DNA of 64,000 nt, taken from contig OY282560.1 in assembly GCA_958295665.1 (NCBI GenBank), forward strand, positions 261,309,641 through 261,373,640. Reading direction: 5' to 3'. Below, piece by piece: positions 23,159 to 33,875 of this stretch. A program made the position numbers and the translations under genes. The notes under the pieces are model-generated. The model saw only the letters and a program-made list of their open reading frames with translations. It had not been told where the DNA came from and did no database searches. The number at the start of each line of letters is the position of its first letter. Within the stretch, counting starts at the first letter, position 1. The DNA comes from Tipula vernalis. Taxonomy: Eukaryota > Arthropoda > Insecta > Diptera > Tipulidae.

Positions 23159-23726
23159 AATATCTAATATCTTTCGTTTTTTTCAATTTTAAGCAAAGAT
23201 ATTATAAACTCTTGAATATCCAACCTTTTCTTCCAATTACTGCCTGCTGTACTTCCAAGGGTTGCTCTAGTCCTTCGTTGGAAATTACAAAAAGGTTTAG
23301 AGAAACCCATTTTAGTGGGAAACAAATGAAGGTGTGTTCTCTTCCACGTAGCAACATAGCTAAAGACCCAATAAAAAGGATAGAATAATGTCAATCTGTT
23401 GGATAGAGTACTCTGCCTACGGTGCTTCGTTGTCAGTGTTAATTGCTAATTGATTTATAGCACGCAAGCGAGCATGCGAGATAGAATTGCCTTGCCATGA
23501 GAGCCACCCTCATGATTCAGGTAACTCAGGTATATGTTTGTAAAAATGTTTCCCTGAACTTCTTCATTGTCGTAGTTCTTGCTTTATAATGTGGAAGAAG
23601 TTAGCGTGAAAACTCTCGATTAGACATAGATTTGCAGATGAATTTGAGTGTTGTTAATGAAATTTGTTTGATGCTCCCAAAGGCGGATTTAACGAATAGT
23701 ACTGTTATCAATAATAATCATACATA
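23159..23726. other. No gene recognised
   Basis: A minus-strand ORF of 76 codons (23164-23394) has no recognisable domain. I see nothing else. Confidence 0.4.
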
Positions 23727-24215
23727 CCGTAGTATCATAATACCATCAAACTACCATACCATTACACCATCATGTTACCTTACCATCAAAAGCATCACAC
23801 AATAATTCCATTATATTATTACACAATAATACCATCACACCATCGCACCACCTCACCATCATACCTTCTTAACATAATGCCATTAAACCATCATACCACC
23901 ACAACATCATTACATCATACTATCACACAACCATACCAATATACCATCATTTAATTATACCATTATAAAATCATTCCATCATAACATAACGCTATCGAAT
24001 AATCATACGAGCATAACATCGTACCATTACACCATAATTCCCTCAAATTAATATTCCATCATACCGTCGCAACATCGCACCACTGTACCATCATATTATC
24101 TTACCATCATAATACATCATACCATAACCCCATCTTACCATCATACCATCGTACATTATTACTATCACAATCACTATCACCATCAACACCATCTCCATCA
24201 CCACCATCTCCATCA
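23727..24215. repeat. ACCATCAT minisatellite
   Basis: About 490 bp are built from degenerate units of the type ACCATCATA, ACCATCACA and ACCATTATA, ending in a purer CACCATCTCCATCAC block. The bias is strong: few G on the plus strand. The His/Thr/Pro- and Met/Val-rich ORFs across it are products of the repeat. Confidence 0.9.
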
Positions 24216-25682
24216 CCGTTAAAAAAATAATGATAGACGTATCTTTCATGTCACCACCAAATTTTAGAAATTCCTTGAAGGTAACCTTGGATCTGATTAT
24301 CACCCCCAGAAAAGAAGGTAACGGTGTTAGTCATTAACAGTGAAAAATAGTTGTCTATAGTTTCAAATCGGTCAAGGCGTGTGGATTTGTATAAATATCA
24401 TACATAGAAACACTCACTTTTATGTATATTAAGAAGAGAGAAGACAGATAGATAGGTTTTGCAAGATCGCTCGCACCAAATTAATTTTTACTATCGTGTC
24501 TTAAATATTCTGAAGCTGCTCATCAATTTTGCGAGCTCAGCGTAGTATTTGAGAATAGTAAGCTTTGCGTTTCTAAAAAAAAAACTGAACAAATTTGCTT
24601 GTGTGCGTGAATATACGTTGTAAATTGATTTTTTAGCACTACCAAAACACTTTGTTGCTGATTTTCTATTTATAAATCTATTATTTTGTGTGCGTCTTTA
24701 TTTTATCTTAATAAGTAATGATCCCTTGGGATATATAATATTTAGCATTAATACGCAGCAAATCCATTACACTAACAATAAAATTTATTTTGTATTAATG
24801 AAATTTATGATGGAAATAATCATTTCATTTTTTCCGACAATAACAAAAAATATTATCTGAAAAGGATACGTATCAATAAAATATACTCGAGTCTATCGAT
24901 ACCCGTATGGTATCTTAAGAAGTTTTTGATGGAGAAAGTATGTAAACAGAAAAAAGGAAAAAAATTGTAAACGAAAGCAAAACTGAAGAAATGGTATGAG
25001 ATGGATTAGTTTAGAGATAAAACTGCTTGTAAATAATAAAAATCGGGTAAACGTAAATAATAGATTTTTCTTTATATTTTATAATCATTTGCAGAACATT
25101 GATTGTGGAGATTATGGGGAAATTAATTGTAATAAAATCACTTCACATGTAGGTAATAAAACCAAATTTTCGATTATGTGTGTAATATATCGATTTGGCT
25201 ATTTTCATCCGATTATGCTCAATTATTTTATTTAACGTTCGTTATTTGAGGTGGATGAATGGGAAAATACCAGCGATTAAAATTACTCCAGTTTGTTTTT
25301 ATTCCCATTCTTTTCGTTTTAAATGAGTGTTTTAAATTACAAATGAATAATGAGCGAAGAATAGAAGAAAATGAGATAATCGATATATTGGATAGAATAG
25401 AAATATATTTTTCTTCTGTTTTGTTCACTGTTGAATAAACAATTAGTGAATAACTTTTTATTATAATTTTAATGTACAAGTTTAATTAAAGGTGCAAAAT
25501 TGTTTTGATTTATTTTCGGGCCTATAACGAGAATTGAGTATGAACTGTGATAATGTTGGCCTAAAATTCGAAAATTTATGATAATTTGGTGTAAATTGAT
25601 AATTTTTATTTTCCTTATGCGCCACCCAAACAAAATTACTCTTCCATTCTTTAGTTTCACTCTACAGAATATTTGAGACCAT
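24216..25682. other. Gene-free AT-rich stretch
   Basis: ORFs of up to 83 codons are present, none with recognisable motifs. Confidence 0.45.
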
Positions 25683-26190
25683 AATTATGAAAGTGGTCTA
25701 AGTAAAAATTAAAAAAAAAAATGATATTATCAATTGTTTCGCATCAAATTATTTTAAACTAAATTAACCAATGTAATTTTTACGATATTTGCTGCGCTCC
25801 ATTTGACGTGGCAAAGTACTTGGGAGTAGATGGTAAATGGAACGCAGAAAATTAGTTGCGAGAATAAAATTTAATTTAAAAAAATTTGCGTGCAACATGG
25901 AAAGTTGGAAAATTAAGTATTCATTTGAAAACTGATCAGCCATTTCTTACAGATTAGTTGTACTAAATATTCTGGTAACGAAGTCGCCATAAATTCGAAA
26001 AGCAAACTACTCATAAAATTTAGCAAGAGTAGCTGTGTGCAGTCAGAAGTACTTGTGTGTACTTTGCCACGTTAAATGGAACGCAGCAATTGTCAAAAAT
26101 GATGCGTTATTTACATATATTAGTTGTTATTTCAACATTATATTTAATTCATTTAGAGTTAATTACGAAAGTGGTCTAAGTCAAAATTAT
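25683..26190. repeat. Direct copies of the AAAGTGGTCTAAGT terminal motif
   Basis: AATTATGAAAGTGGTCTAAG at about 25684 and AATTACGAAAGTGGTCTAAG at about 26160 are near-identical and in the same orientation. The same motif forms the inverted ends of the element at 30144-30357, so these may be tips of that MITE family separated by an insertion. Confidence 0.6.
25789..26091. mobile_element. MITE with ~30-bp TIRs (TGCTGCG ends)
   Basis: TGCTGCGCTCCATTTGACGT (from 25789) continues to GGCAAAGTAC. It is matched at 26060-26091 by GTACTTTGCCACGTTAAATG and GAACGCAGCA, its reverse complement with two differences. The element is about 300 bp and non-coding. A further internal copy of the tip lies at about 25837. 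It lies between two direct copies of an AAAGTGGTCTAAGT sequence (25690 and 26168). Confidence 0.72.
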
Positions 26191-26744
26191 AAAAAAAATT
26201 AGTTTATCAGTTATTAACAGTGTTTAAATTCATTTTTCGTTCCCTTCTTTAATCTTTTTTTTCTCTCTTTGCGGAAGGAAACAAAAATTTTTTTTTGTTT
26301 CTTCCCCAGGAACGAAATTCAAAAAATAAATATCTCTAATATCTCGTTTAAATTAAATTTTCATTCTCCGTGAAAAGACAGGCGTCACAAATGCGATTTA
26401 ATGAACGAAAAAAATAGAAGTATGTAGTAATGAGGAAGAGTGAATATAAAGTGCCGAGCAAGCTAGGAAATGTCTTGCAGAAGACCAGCAAAAAGCAAAA
26501 CAAAATCCCGAAGAATATTATGGATTCTCTTTTGTTTCGATAGCTTATTAGAAGCGAAATAAGTATGTGTATAACTTGGGTTTCCATAATATGCATAATG
26601 ACAATGTCAAGATGTATGTATGGGATGAAACTACAGCATCAAGGGATGCACAGGAAGTAGCGTCATGCATTTTAACGCATATGGAGGATATAACTACTCA
26701 ATAAAACGTAATAGCCTACAGCGATGTTTGTTCACGCCATAATC
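26191..26744. other. No gene recognised
   Basis: It holds one minus-strand ORF of 82 codons (26348-26596) that is hydrophobic and unrecognised. Otherwise the stretch is anonymous. Confidence 0.4.
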
Positions 26745-27115
26745 GTAACATTAAACATTTTTTTTTTTAGGGTGGGTGTTCGTTACCCAGAGCACTGCGG
26801 CCATTGAAGCCTATTGTGCATCCCTAGAGATTTCCTTACGTGAGATATAGGTCTATATCCCTGATAAACGCCGCTACTTGATGCATATCCAGTGGGTCGG
26901 CGTTAGGCCACGCATGTGAATAGTAGTATTATTATGGATGATAGCAGCATCACATGTGAATAGTAGGTGGGGCTTATGTTCTTCTTCATCACCCATCATA
27001 ATCAGATGATGAAAAATCCCTTTTGAATTCCGCCCTTGTCGGGATTCGAACCCGGTACCTCCCGATCCAAGCGCCGCAGCTGTAACCGCTGCGCCGTTTG
27101 GCCGGTAACATTAAA
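26745..27115 (-). mobile_element. tRNA-derived SINE with 11-bp TSD
   Basis: On the minus strand the head starts at 27104 with CCGGCCAAACGGCGCAGCGG, which contains an A-box. About 45 bp later comes GGTTCGAATCC, a perfect B-box of the internal RNA polymerase III promoter. The body ends in a poly(A) tract, seen as T-run 26758-26768. GTAACATTAAA occurs at 26745-26755 and 27105-27115 as the target-site duplication. The length is about 350 bp. It is non-autonomous and would need a LINE partner for mobilisation. Confidence 0.88.
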
Positions 27116-27274
27116 GTACATTAAAGTAGTACTGACGTGGATGAAAATTGCTCAGACTAATAATAATATTGAAAAAATAGACCACAAATTTTTCCTATCT
27201 GGTCATTCCTTTCTATCGATTGACCGTGATTTTGGGTTGATAGAAATTAAAATCAAAAAAGCAAATTAATTATA

Positions 27275-28423
27275 AAGGGTGGTCCATCTAACGTTTGTAA
27301 TTTTATTTGGTTCTAAATTCAAGGGCGAATGAATATTTTCAAAGCGACTTGTTTTATTAGAAAGAGTATACATTGGCATTAAGTATGGAATACAATTTCA
27401 TTCAAATGACTTCGACGGCTAGTTTTGCAATGCCACAATCTGTCAACCCAATTTTTCAGAACATTTTCGATTGTATGGGCTCCATTAATGGCAACTTTGA
27501 TATGATCTTTCAAGTCTTGAATAGTCTCTGGATGGTTAGCGTAACACTTATCCTTAACGGCTTACCACAAAAAAAGTTTAACGGAGTCAAATCGTACAAA
27601 TGCGTGCAGCTGATTATTCGATCCCCAAAGACAGTGTGCCAAAGTCCGATTGCTTCGTTTCCTGTGTGGCAAAATGTGTCGTCCTGTTGAAATCAAAAGC
27701 CGTGTGTCGTCTTATTGAATTCTGACTAACAAAAACTCGTTTATCATAGCTCGGTAACGCTCCCCATTGACTGTAAAGGCGGCTCCCTTGCTCATTTTCG
27801 AAAAACATAGACCAATGATGCCGCCGGTCCAAAATCCACACCATACAGTCACTCGTTGTGGATACATCGGTTTCTCCATGGTTACGTGTGGATTTCTTGA
27901 GCCCCAAGTGCGACAATTTTGCTTGTTGACATAGCCTCCGAGGTGAAAATGAGTTTCGTCGAAGAAGAAGATTTTTCGGATTATTTTTCTTTGAAGCGTT
28001 CTACAGCCCAATTAGCGAACCGAAAACATTGCGGATGGTCATTTTGCTTCAGCTCCTGCACTAATTGAACTTTGTACGCCTTCAATTCTTGAGCAACAGC
28101 TGCAATGTTCTCGGCTGTACGCGCTGTAATACACGTTCACTCGTTGGTTTATCCAACAGCAATCCAGTTTCACGAACTAGCTTCACAAATTGATCCACAA
28201 GTTGCCTTGTAGGCATATCATTTCTACTGAATTTTCCACGTAAGTTTCTTACAGTTTCAGTAGAAGACGAACACTTTGAAAGTAAGTTTTCAATATTTCT
28301 CAATTTTGTTTAAGCGTAAAGCGACCCATTTCGTAAATGTCAAGCATAAAACTAATTATCTGGCATAACACGAATGACGTAAGTGTTGCCAAACCCGAAA
28401 TAAACGCTAGATGGGCCACTCAT
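27275..28423 (-). mobile_element. Mariner-like (DD41D-type) transposon, TIR to TIR
   Basis: The ends are AAGGGTGGTCCATCTAACGT (27275) and, in reverse complement, ATGAGTGGCCCATCTAGCGT (ending 28423). TA lies on both sides (27273-27274 and 28424-28425). The length is 1149 bp. It carries a single broken transposase gene on the minus strand, in a family widespread in insects. Confidence 0.88.
27370..28320 (-). pseudogene. DD41D mariner-like transposase, broken and catalytically dead
   Basis: The N-terminal HTH region (28303-28082) shows NDMPTRQLVDQFVKLVRETG and LLDKPTSERV. The core shows FFFDETHFHLGGYVNKQNCR (first Asp), then VTVWCGFWTGGIIG and VNGERYRAMINEF. A second frame carries FQQDDTFCHTG with the second Asp, then FGDRIIS and YDLTPLNFFLW. 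The third catalytic Asp is replaced by Asn in LTPLN, and about ten residues before it are missing. A stop replaces the following Gly. The C-terminal KNWVDRLWHCKTSRRSHLNE is preserved. Frameshifts occur at about 28080, 27990 and 27715. Confidence 0.88.
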
Positions 28424-28425
28424 TA

Positions 28426-28799
28426 CAACCCTGAGCATTACTATGGACTGATCGAATAGTGTAGAAGAAAAAATCCATTTTCGGTAAAACAAATGTAACA
28501 GTTAGATTATATTTCAACGAAACCACTGGAAGAGTCAACAACAAGAAGAATAGAAAATACCGCGGGCGAATCTGTCCCATGCCTGAAAATTCAATGTATG
28601 CGATTCTTGAAAAATTCAGCTTATAAAATGTTCTATACAACTTGTTTCGATGATTCTGAATTCCACGTTTTAGATCTTTCACCTAACAGGGGAAGACCAA
28701 AAATTTATTCAAAAAATTAACTTACTTCCATTATACACTACCAAAAGACCAGTAACGCAAGAAAAGCTTAAAGATATGACGGGTTTACTAACCGACATC
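28426..28799. other. No gene recognised
   Basis: A minus-strand ORF of 91 codons (28407-28682) overlaps the transposon edge and has no known motif. Confidence 0.4.
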
Positions 28800-29215
28800 C
28801 ATTAAGAATTTAATTTGTCTGTCTGTTAATCAATTGATTTTTTCGGCTTTTTATTAACAAATATATTAATTGTTCATGACAATCGCAATATTTTCGATTT
28901 GGTAAATCAGAAAAATAAAGAGGCCAATCACTCATAACAGATCTACTGAAAAAAGTAAAAATATCATTGCCCCTTCCCCGTAATCTTAGCGCACGGGCCA
29001 AGCGTTATACCAATGTATCTCTTAAAAAATGAGAATCTTCAATGAGTTCTTTATGCTGGTAGTTTGGTTTCGTACTGAAAAGTTGGTCTACTCATCAGGT
29101 AGCTACGACTAGACTACAACAAATACAACTCGCCGGTTACATTAAGTATCTGGACAGAACGCACTGACATAGAGAACCATAGTCACTGAGAAACCTCATT
29201 TGTGTGTGTATTATG
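28800..29215 (-). repeat. FSDLPNRKY repeat family, copy A
   Basis: This is a roughly 400-bp repeat, here on the minus strand, and an inverted partner of copy B that follows directly. Shared landmarks are AGCTACNTGATGAGTAGACC, AAAGAACTCAT, AATGATATTTNTACTTTTTT and GATTTACCAAATCGAAAATA. A 63-codon frame includes VMSDWPLYFSDLPNRKY and CHEQL. The family is unknown to me. Confidence 0.8.
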
Positions 29216-29585
29216 CCCATACGAATATTTATTAAGAATTTAATTTGTATTTTTTGTAATTTGGTCGTAGCTACTTGATGAGTAGACCAAGTTTTCAGTA
29301 CGAAACCAAACTACCAACATAAAGAACTCATGAAGGATTCTCATTTTTGAAGAGTAATACATTGGTATAACCCTTCTCTTGGCCCTTGGGCTAAAATTAC
29401 GGGGAGGGGGAATGATATTTCTACTTTTTTCAGAAGATATGTTATGAGGGAATGGCCTGTTTATTTTTCTGATTTACCAAATCGAAAATATTGGGGTTGT
29501 TATGAACAATTAATATATTTGTCTATAAAAAAGAAATCAATTGATTTACAGCCACACAAATTAAATTCTTAATAAATATTTGTGT
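29216..29585 (+). repeat. FSDLPNRKY repeat family, copy B
   Basis: Plus-strand copy with the same landmarks as copy A, ending AAATTAAATTCTTAATAAAT. The corresponding reading frame encodes RYVMREWPVYFSDLPNRKYW. With copy A it forms a large inverted pair centred near 29215. Confidence 0.8.
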
Positions 29586-30015
29586 GTGCATATACAAATG
29601 AGATTTCTCCATGGGTTTTTGATATTTGATGTAGTAATTCACCATGTCAGTAAGTTTTGGCCAGGTACTTAATGTAAATGGTGAGAGTTGTATTTTTGTG
29701 GTTTGGTCGTAGACTCGTAACTATCTGATGAGTAGACCAACTTTTCAGTACAAAATCAAATTACCAACATAAAGAACTCATGGAGGGTTCTCACTTTTGA
29801 AGAGTAATACATTGGTTGTAACTTTAGCTCCTTGGGCTAAAATTACGCGGAGGGGGAATGATATTTATACTTTTTTCAGTTGATATGTTATGAGGGATTG
29901 GCCCCTTTATTTTTCTGATTTACCAAATCGAAAATATTGAGAATTTCCCTACGAATGCCATGAACAATTAATATATTTGTCTATAAAAATTTGCCGAAAA
30001 AATCAATTGACCTAC
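29586..30015 (+). repeat. FSDLPNRKY repeat family, copy C
   Basis: Tandem to copy B and in the same orientation. The start TGTGTGTGCATATACAAATG corresponds to the outer end of copy A. The frame here is broken by TGA codons in the FFS and RKY positions. Confidence 0.8.
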
Positions 30016-30143
30016 ATCCCTCCAGTTGTTCAGAAGCATTTTAAAAATTTAACTCATAATGATTAAAGCGTAAAATAATAAAAACGGATTACTTTAAACT
30101 TGTAGTTTTTTACTGCTTTAAGTCATTTATAGGCCGTTCAGTT

Positions 30144-30357
30144 AATTTTGAAAATGGTCTAAGTCAATTCAAACTTTAAAAATCACATTTCGATATGAGA
30201 TTCATACAAAATTTCATATTCATAATAAATTTTTATTAATCAAGACTAATAAAAAACAAAATGTTATATAATATGGAAATGTTTTTTTAATTTAATCAAA
30301 TGCAATCCTTTAAATATCTCGAAACAATAAATATATAACTTAGACCACTTTCATAAT
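30144..30357. mobile_element. MITE with (A)ATGGTCTAAGT ends
   Basis: AATTTTGAAAATGGTCTAAG at 30144 is matched in reverse complement by the AACTTAGACCACTTTCATAA end at 30338-30357, with about three mismatches in 20. The size is 214 bp and it is AT-rich with no ORF. The motif recurs at 25690 and 26168. Confidence 0.65.
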
Positions 30358-31050
30358 AGTGGGCATAATTTCGTAGTATTGAATTGACTAAGTACAGAAC
30401 ATTTTTCCTTTCTTCTTTATTCGAGATGCAAGATGATTAATCATCACAATATGTTTTATTTTCTGCTCACTAAATATTATTATTAAGAGTTTTAAAACAC
30501 TTTAAAATACATCTCTTAACCTTACTACCTGTTTTATATAAATAACATTAATAAAATTCAAAACAGTTCTCAATTTTTTGAAAGTTTCCACCGTTATTTA
30601 CTAATGAATGTGCTGGTAAAAACTTTTTCCTTTGTCTCCTTTGAAATTGTCTCTTACAGGCGATATCATTAAACCTCTACATATTATCTCTTGCATTAAC
30701 ATAGTGCGAAAAATGTTTAATGTAATGCCGTCATTTCAATTAAATCTCGCACTTCAATTTGTGACAGTTATGTTCTTTCTGAATTTTTTTTTATAGCTAT
30801 AAAAGTTTTAGATCTCTTTTCCTAATGAACTATTTTGTGAAAAATTATGGAAAATTTATATAATTTTAAGAAGGTATATAAGGATTTGAAATATTCTTAA
30901 CGCCCAACTAATTATAAAACATGGATGTAATTTAACGTTAAATATTCTGGATTTGTAAGTATTCATTGTTCTTAATTAGGGATTTTATTTACTTTACATC
31001 AAATCTGTAATGTTGAATTATTGAATTAAATTACAATTTTTTTATTTACA
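30358..31050. other. Gene-free AT-rich stretch
   Basis: Nothing recognised. Confidence 0.45.
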
Positions 31051-31245
31051 TTGCAGAGTGGTACATTGGTAACTCTTTGGGCCTTTAGCCAAAATTACGG
31101 GGAGGGGGGGAAGATATTTCTACTTTTTTTCAGTAGATATATTATGAGCGATTGGTCTCTGTATTTTTCTGATTTACCAAATCGAAAATATTGGAATTGC
31201 CATGAACAATTAAAATATTGCCGAAAATGCCGAAAAATCAACGTA
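31051..31245 (+). repeat. FSDLPNRKY repeat family, copy D (partial)
   Basis: It covers the core from GTGGTACATTGGTAACTCTT through the AATTACGGGGAGGGG, TTACCAAATCGAAAATATTG and CCGAAAA segments. The frame is open: IMSDWSLYFSDLPNRKYWNC then HEQL. The outer parts of the repeat are absent. Confidence 0.78.
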
Positions 31246-31514
31246 TGTATGTAAATGTAATGTTAATAATGAGACTTACTTAAAAATTCAATATTAACTG
31301 AGGGTTTATACGACAGCTATTAAAAATGCTAAACCAGATGGAATTAATGGTGGTTACAGTAATGGTATAAATGCGGCATATTTAATTCAGCCAGTTAAAA
31401 TAACTTTGGCATCTGGCTTTGCTATAAAGATGGCATTTAAGTATTGCTAATTAGGCCGATGGTTATTTGCCGCAATTAGTGGGTGCAAACAATGTAGGCT
31501 TTGAAACTCTTTTG

Positions 31515-32234
31515 TCACTTTTCGAGGGTGGGTTGGCGCCTATTGGAGGTGGGGGACCAAAGTTGAGTAGATTAATCCACCAGCTCCGTCACCATCCTAT
31601 AGGGTGCGCATCACGTGAGCTGTTCTGGTCATGTATTAGGTAGATGCGAGATAGGTACAATTGTGTAAGGGGTAACCTGTTCACAATTCGCAAGTGTACG
31701 TGCTGCCTCCTCGTGGCAACCACTGGTAACTAAGACCATTTAGTACATTTTTGGCCATATGGCACAGACTAAAGTACGGCGCTAAAGGAGAAAACCTTGA
31801 CAAAAAACCCTAATCTAAGATGGAGCAGCATATGCCGATGGATGAATGGCTGATAGGTTAATCATTCCAAAGTGTGCGGACTCTGGATACCAGGCACCCT
31901 CCAGTTGTATTTAACTTTCTTGTAGTAAAGCTGGGTGACCTACAAACGATTTGCAATTCCCAACAGCTCGTAAGAGTAAAATCAAACGGAAGACGGGGCA
32001 GGTCTTCCTAGCGGAACTGCATGCTGTAGTAAACATCTAGGAGGGAGAGCAATAAGCCCAGATAGTATGTATCACGTATCGGCTGGCAGTATTAGCAGGT
32101 GCATTAAGAGCCTGAATATTGACTGTACGGATAATTAAGCAGGGTCCTGGTACAATAGATCTTTTAGGTCGCAGCGTGAGGTGGCATATCGCACAAGTAG
32201 CCCTTCAATATTAATAATAATAATAATCACTTTT
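31515..32234 (+). mobile_element. 3' fragment of a (TAA)n-tailed non-LTR element, copy 1
   Basis: It ends in a (TAA)n tail at about 32209-32226. TCACTTTT occurs at both borders (31515-31522 and 32227-32234) as a probable 8-bp target duplication. From about 31650 it parallels 36953-37584 closely (e.g. GGTAACCTGTTCACAATTCG and GGATACCAGGCACCCT), except for a deletion of about 55 bp relative to that copy around 32007. About 130 bp at the 5' side are present only here, so this copy is less truncated. Confidence 0.78.
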
Positions 32235-32436
32235 TGACTGTCATCGATATTGCCTTATTTGGTGATTTGAAAAGAATAAATATATAATAAATAATATATT
32301 TTTTTATCGCTCTTGGTGGTCGAATAGGTTGCTTGCTTTATCATCCGGTGTGTTGTGAGGCATTCGACCATAATACAAAATTTCCTTCCACACATTCCTT
32401 TCCCAATAATAAAAAAACGTAGTGCTGTGCACATGA

Positions 32437-32916
32437 ATACAAATGAAAAATCCCAAGCAACTACTGACATTAAAAATCAGACCTTCTCTCTCATTGAAAA
32501 TTCGATACCTGAACCTAAATGTAATAAACCAATCTTCAGAAATAACAAAATCTCAACCAATTCGAGAAGGTTGGTATCAGTTTCAATTAAGTGTGACAAC
32601 TACTGCAAATCAAATAAATTCCATTAAATTTCCAATCACATTGAATAAATCACTTTTTATTTTCAATATCTCTTACTTAATGATCATTTTAATAGCATTG
32701 TACTTAACGATTGCATTATATTTTGTTATTTTAATTCATTATTGGAAAAACTTCGACAAAATGTTCCGCGACAGTAATTCTACAACAACAATACACCAAA
32801 AAGGCAACAACAAAAAAACAAATTTAATAGAACAAAAACTAAAATCTTATAAAATGGGTAATAATCTTTTGATATCATCATTTAATAAGCCGCGTAGAAT
32901 TTTATTTGGTTCCTAA
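32437..32916 (+). CDS. Unrecognised ORF with one transmembrane segment
   Basis: The frame is open for 160 codons from 32437; the first ATG is 32443 (157 aa). Residues about 40-75 (SEITKSQPIREGWYQFQLSV and on) look like an extracellular beta-type segment. A strong hydrophobic stretch follows (NISYLMIILIALYLTIALYF), then a basic cytoplasmic tail with RRILFGS at the end. Possible N-glycosylation sites (NQS, NIS) precede the membrane. This would suit the last exon of a single-pass type I membrane protein. An overlapping plus-strand ORF (32355-32627) competes in another frame. I know no matching family. Confidence 0.3.
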   Translation: MQMKNPKQLLTLKIRPSLSLKIRYLNLNVINQSSEITKSQPIREGWYQFQLSVTTTANQINSIKFPITLNKSLFIFNISYLMIILIALYLTIALYFVILIHYWKNFDKMFRDSNSTTTIHQKGNNKKTNLIEQKLKSYKMGNNLLISSFNKPRRILFGS

Positions 32917-33764
32917 GAGTGGATATATATATGTACATAAACTTTACCAAAATATTCAATTGACTTTCGAGTGGTGTGATAGAAAACTTTTTTTATTGGT
33001 ATTTTGGCAATTTTTATGTTAGATAATCCTATTAAATGATTAAAATAATAATAGAATTTTAATATACTCGTTTATAATGATATCATAATACATATAATTT
33101 GATAGTGAACCGTATATAAAAGGGTAAGTTTTGATAAAAAATTAAATTTTGTGCTTGTATGGTTTAAATATGTTTCGTTCTTTGATTTTCATTTTTGTTG
33201 TGATTCATTAGGTATACATACCAGTTTTATGATTTATTAGTTTTATTGAAAAGTTGAAGATAGGTTTTTGAAACCAACCGGTTTTAGTTGATAGTAAATT
33301 AAACGTATAGGGCGGTAACTAAACATACATACATACTACATTGTAATGCAATATACACATTGTAAAAGCATTTAATCCAGACAATTAAAAACAGAGTTCG
33401 TTAAATAAACTTTATCCACTTTTGATATATAATAGCCCGATAACTATGCTGATTTCAAATAAAGAAAATGTAAAATAACCCAATGTTATTGTATAACCCA
33501 CGTTGCTAGGGGCAACGTGAGTTATATTTGGTGTAACAAAATGTTGAGTAGTCATTGGAAAATTATTCGTAGTCAAATTGAATGAAAAACTATATTCCAA
33601 AAATTATTTAAATTAAAGTACACCATGACAATTTAAAGAACGGTCACTATGATAAAATGTATTTCAAAATTCAATGCTCCAGTGTGAAAACACAAAATGG
33701 AACTATTTCTTCTTAATTTACGAAATTTATTTCAACAAAAGTGGATAAAACGTTGTATGCCACT
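32917..33764. other. Gene-free AT-rich stretch
   Basis: It has a short hairpin (AACCCACGTTGC / GCAACGTGAGTT, about 33497-33525). No gene was recognised. Confidence 0.45.
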
Positions 33765-33875
33765 CGTGAGCAAAGAGATATTATCCACTCGGGATAATGT
33801 CCCACTCGGCTATCGCCTCGTGGGACAAACTTATCCCTCATGGATAATATCTCGTTTTGCTCACTAGTACCATAA
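33765..33875. repeat. ACTCG-type palindromic element, copy 2
   Basis: The left arm GTGAGCAAAGAGATATTATCC with CCCACTCGGC is mirrored by GCCTCGTGGGAC and GGATAATATCTCGTTTTGCTC on the right, with its centre near 33817. A similar stretch in the opposite orientation lies at 35750-35825. Such sequence can form a cruciform. It has no coding capacity. Confidence 0.75.

Noticed and set aside
23772..23954. Histidine/threonine-rich ORF
   Set aside because: It lies entirely within the ACCATCAT minisatellite.
27036..27108. tRNA gene on the minus strand
   Set aside because: The A and B boxes are good, but the acceptor ends do not pair, and the sequence continues into a 350-bp body with poly(A) and a TSD, so it is a SINE head.
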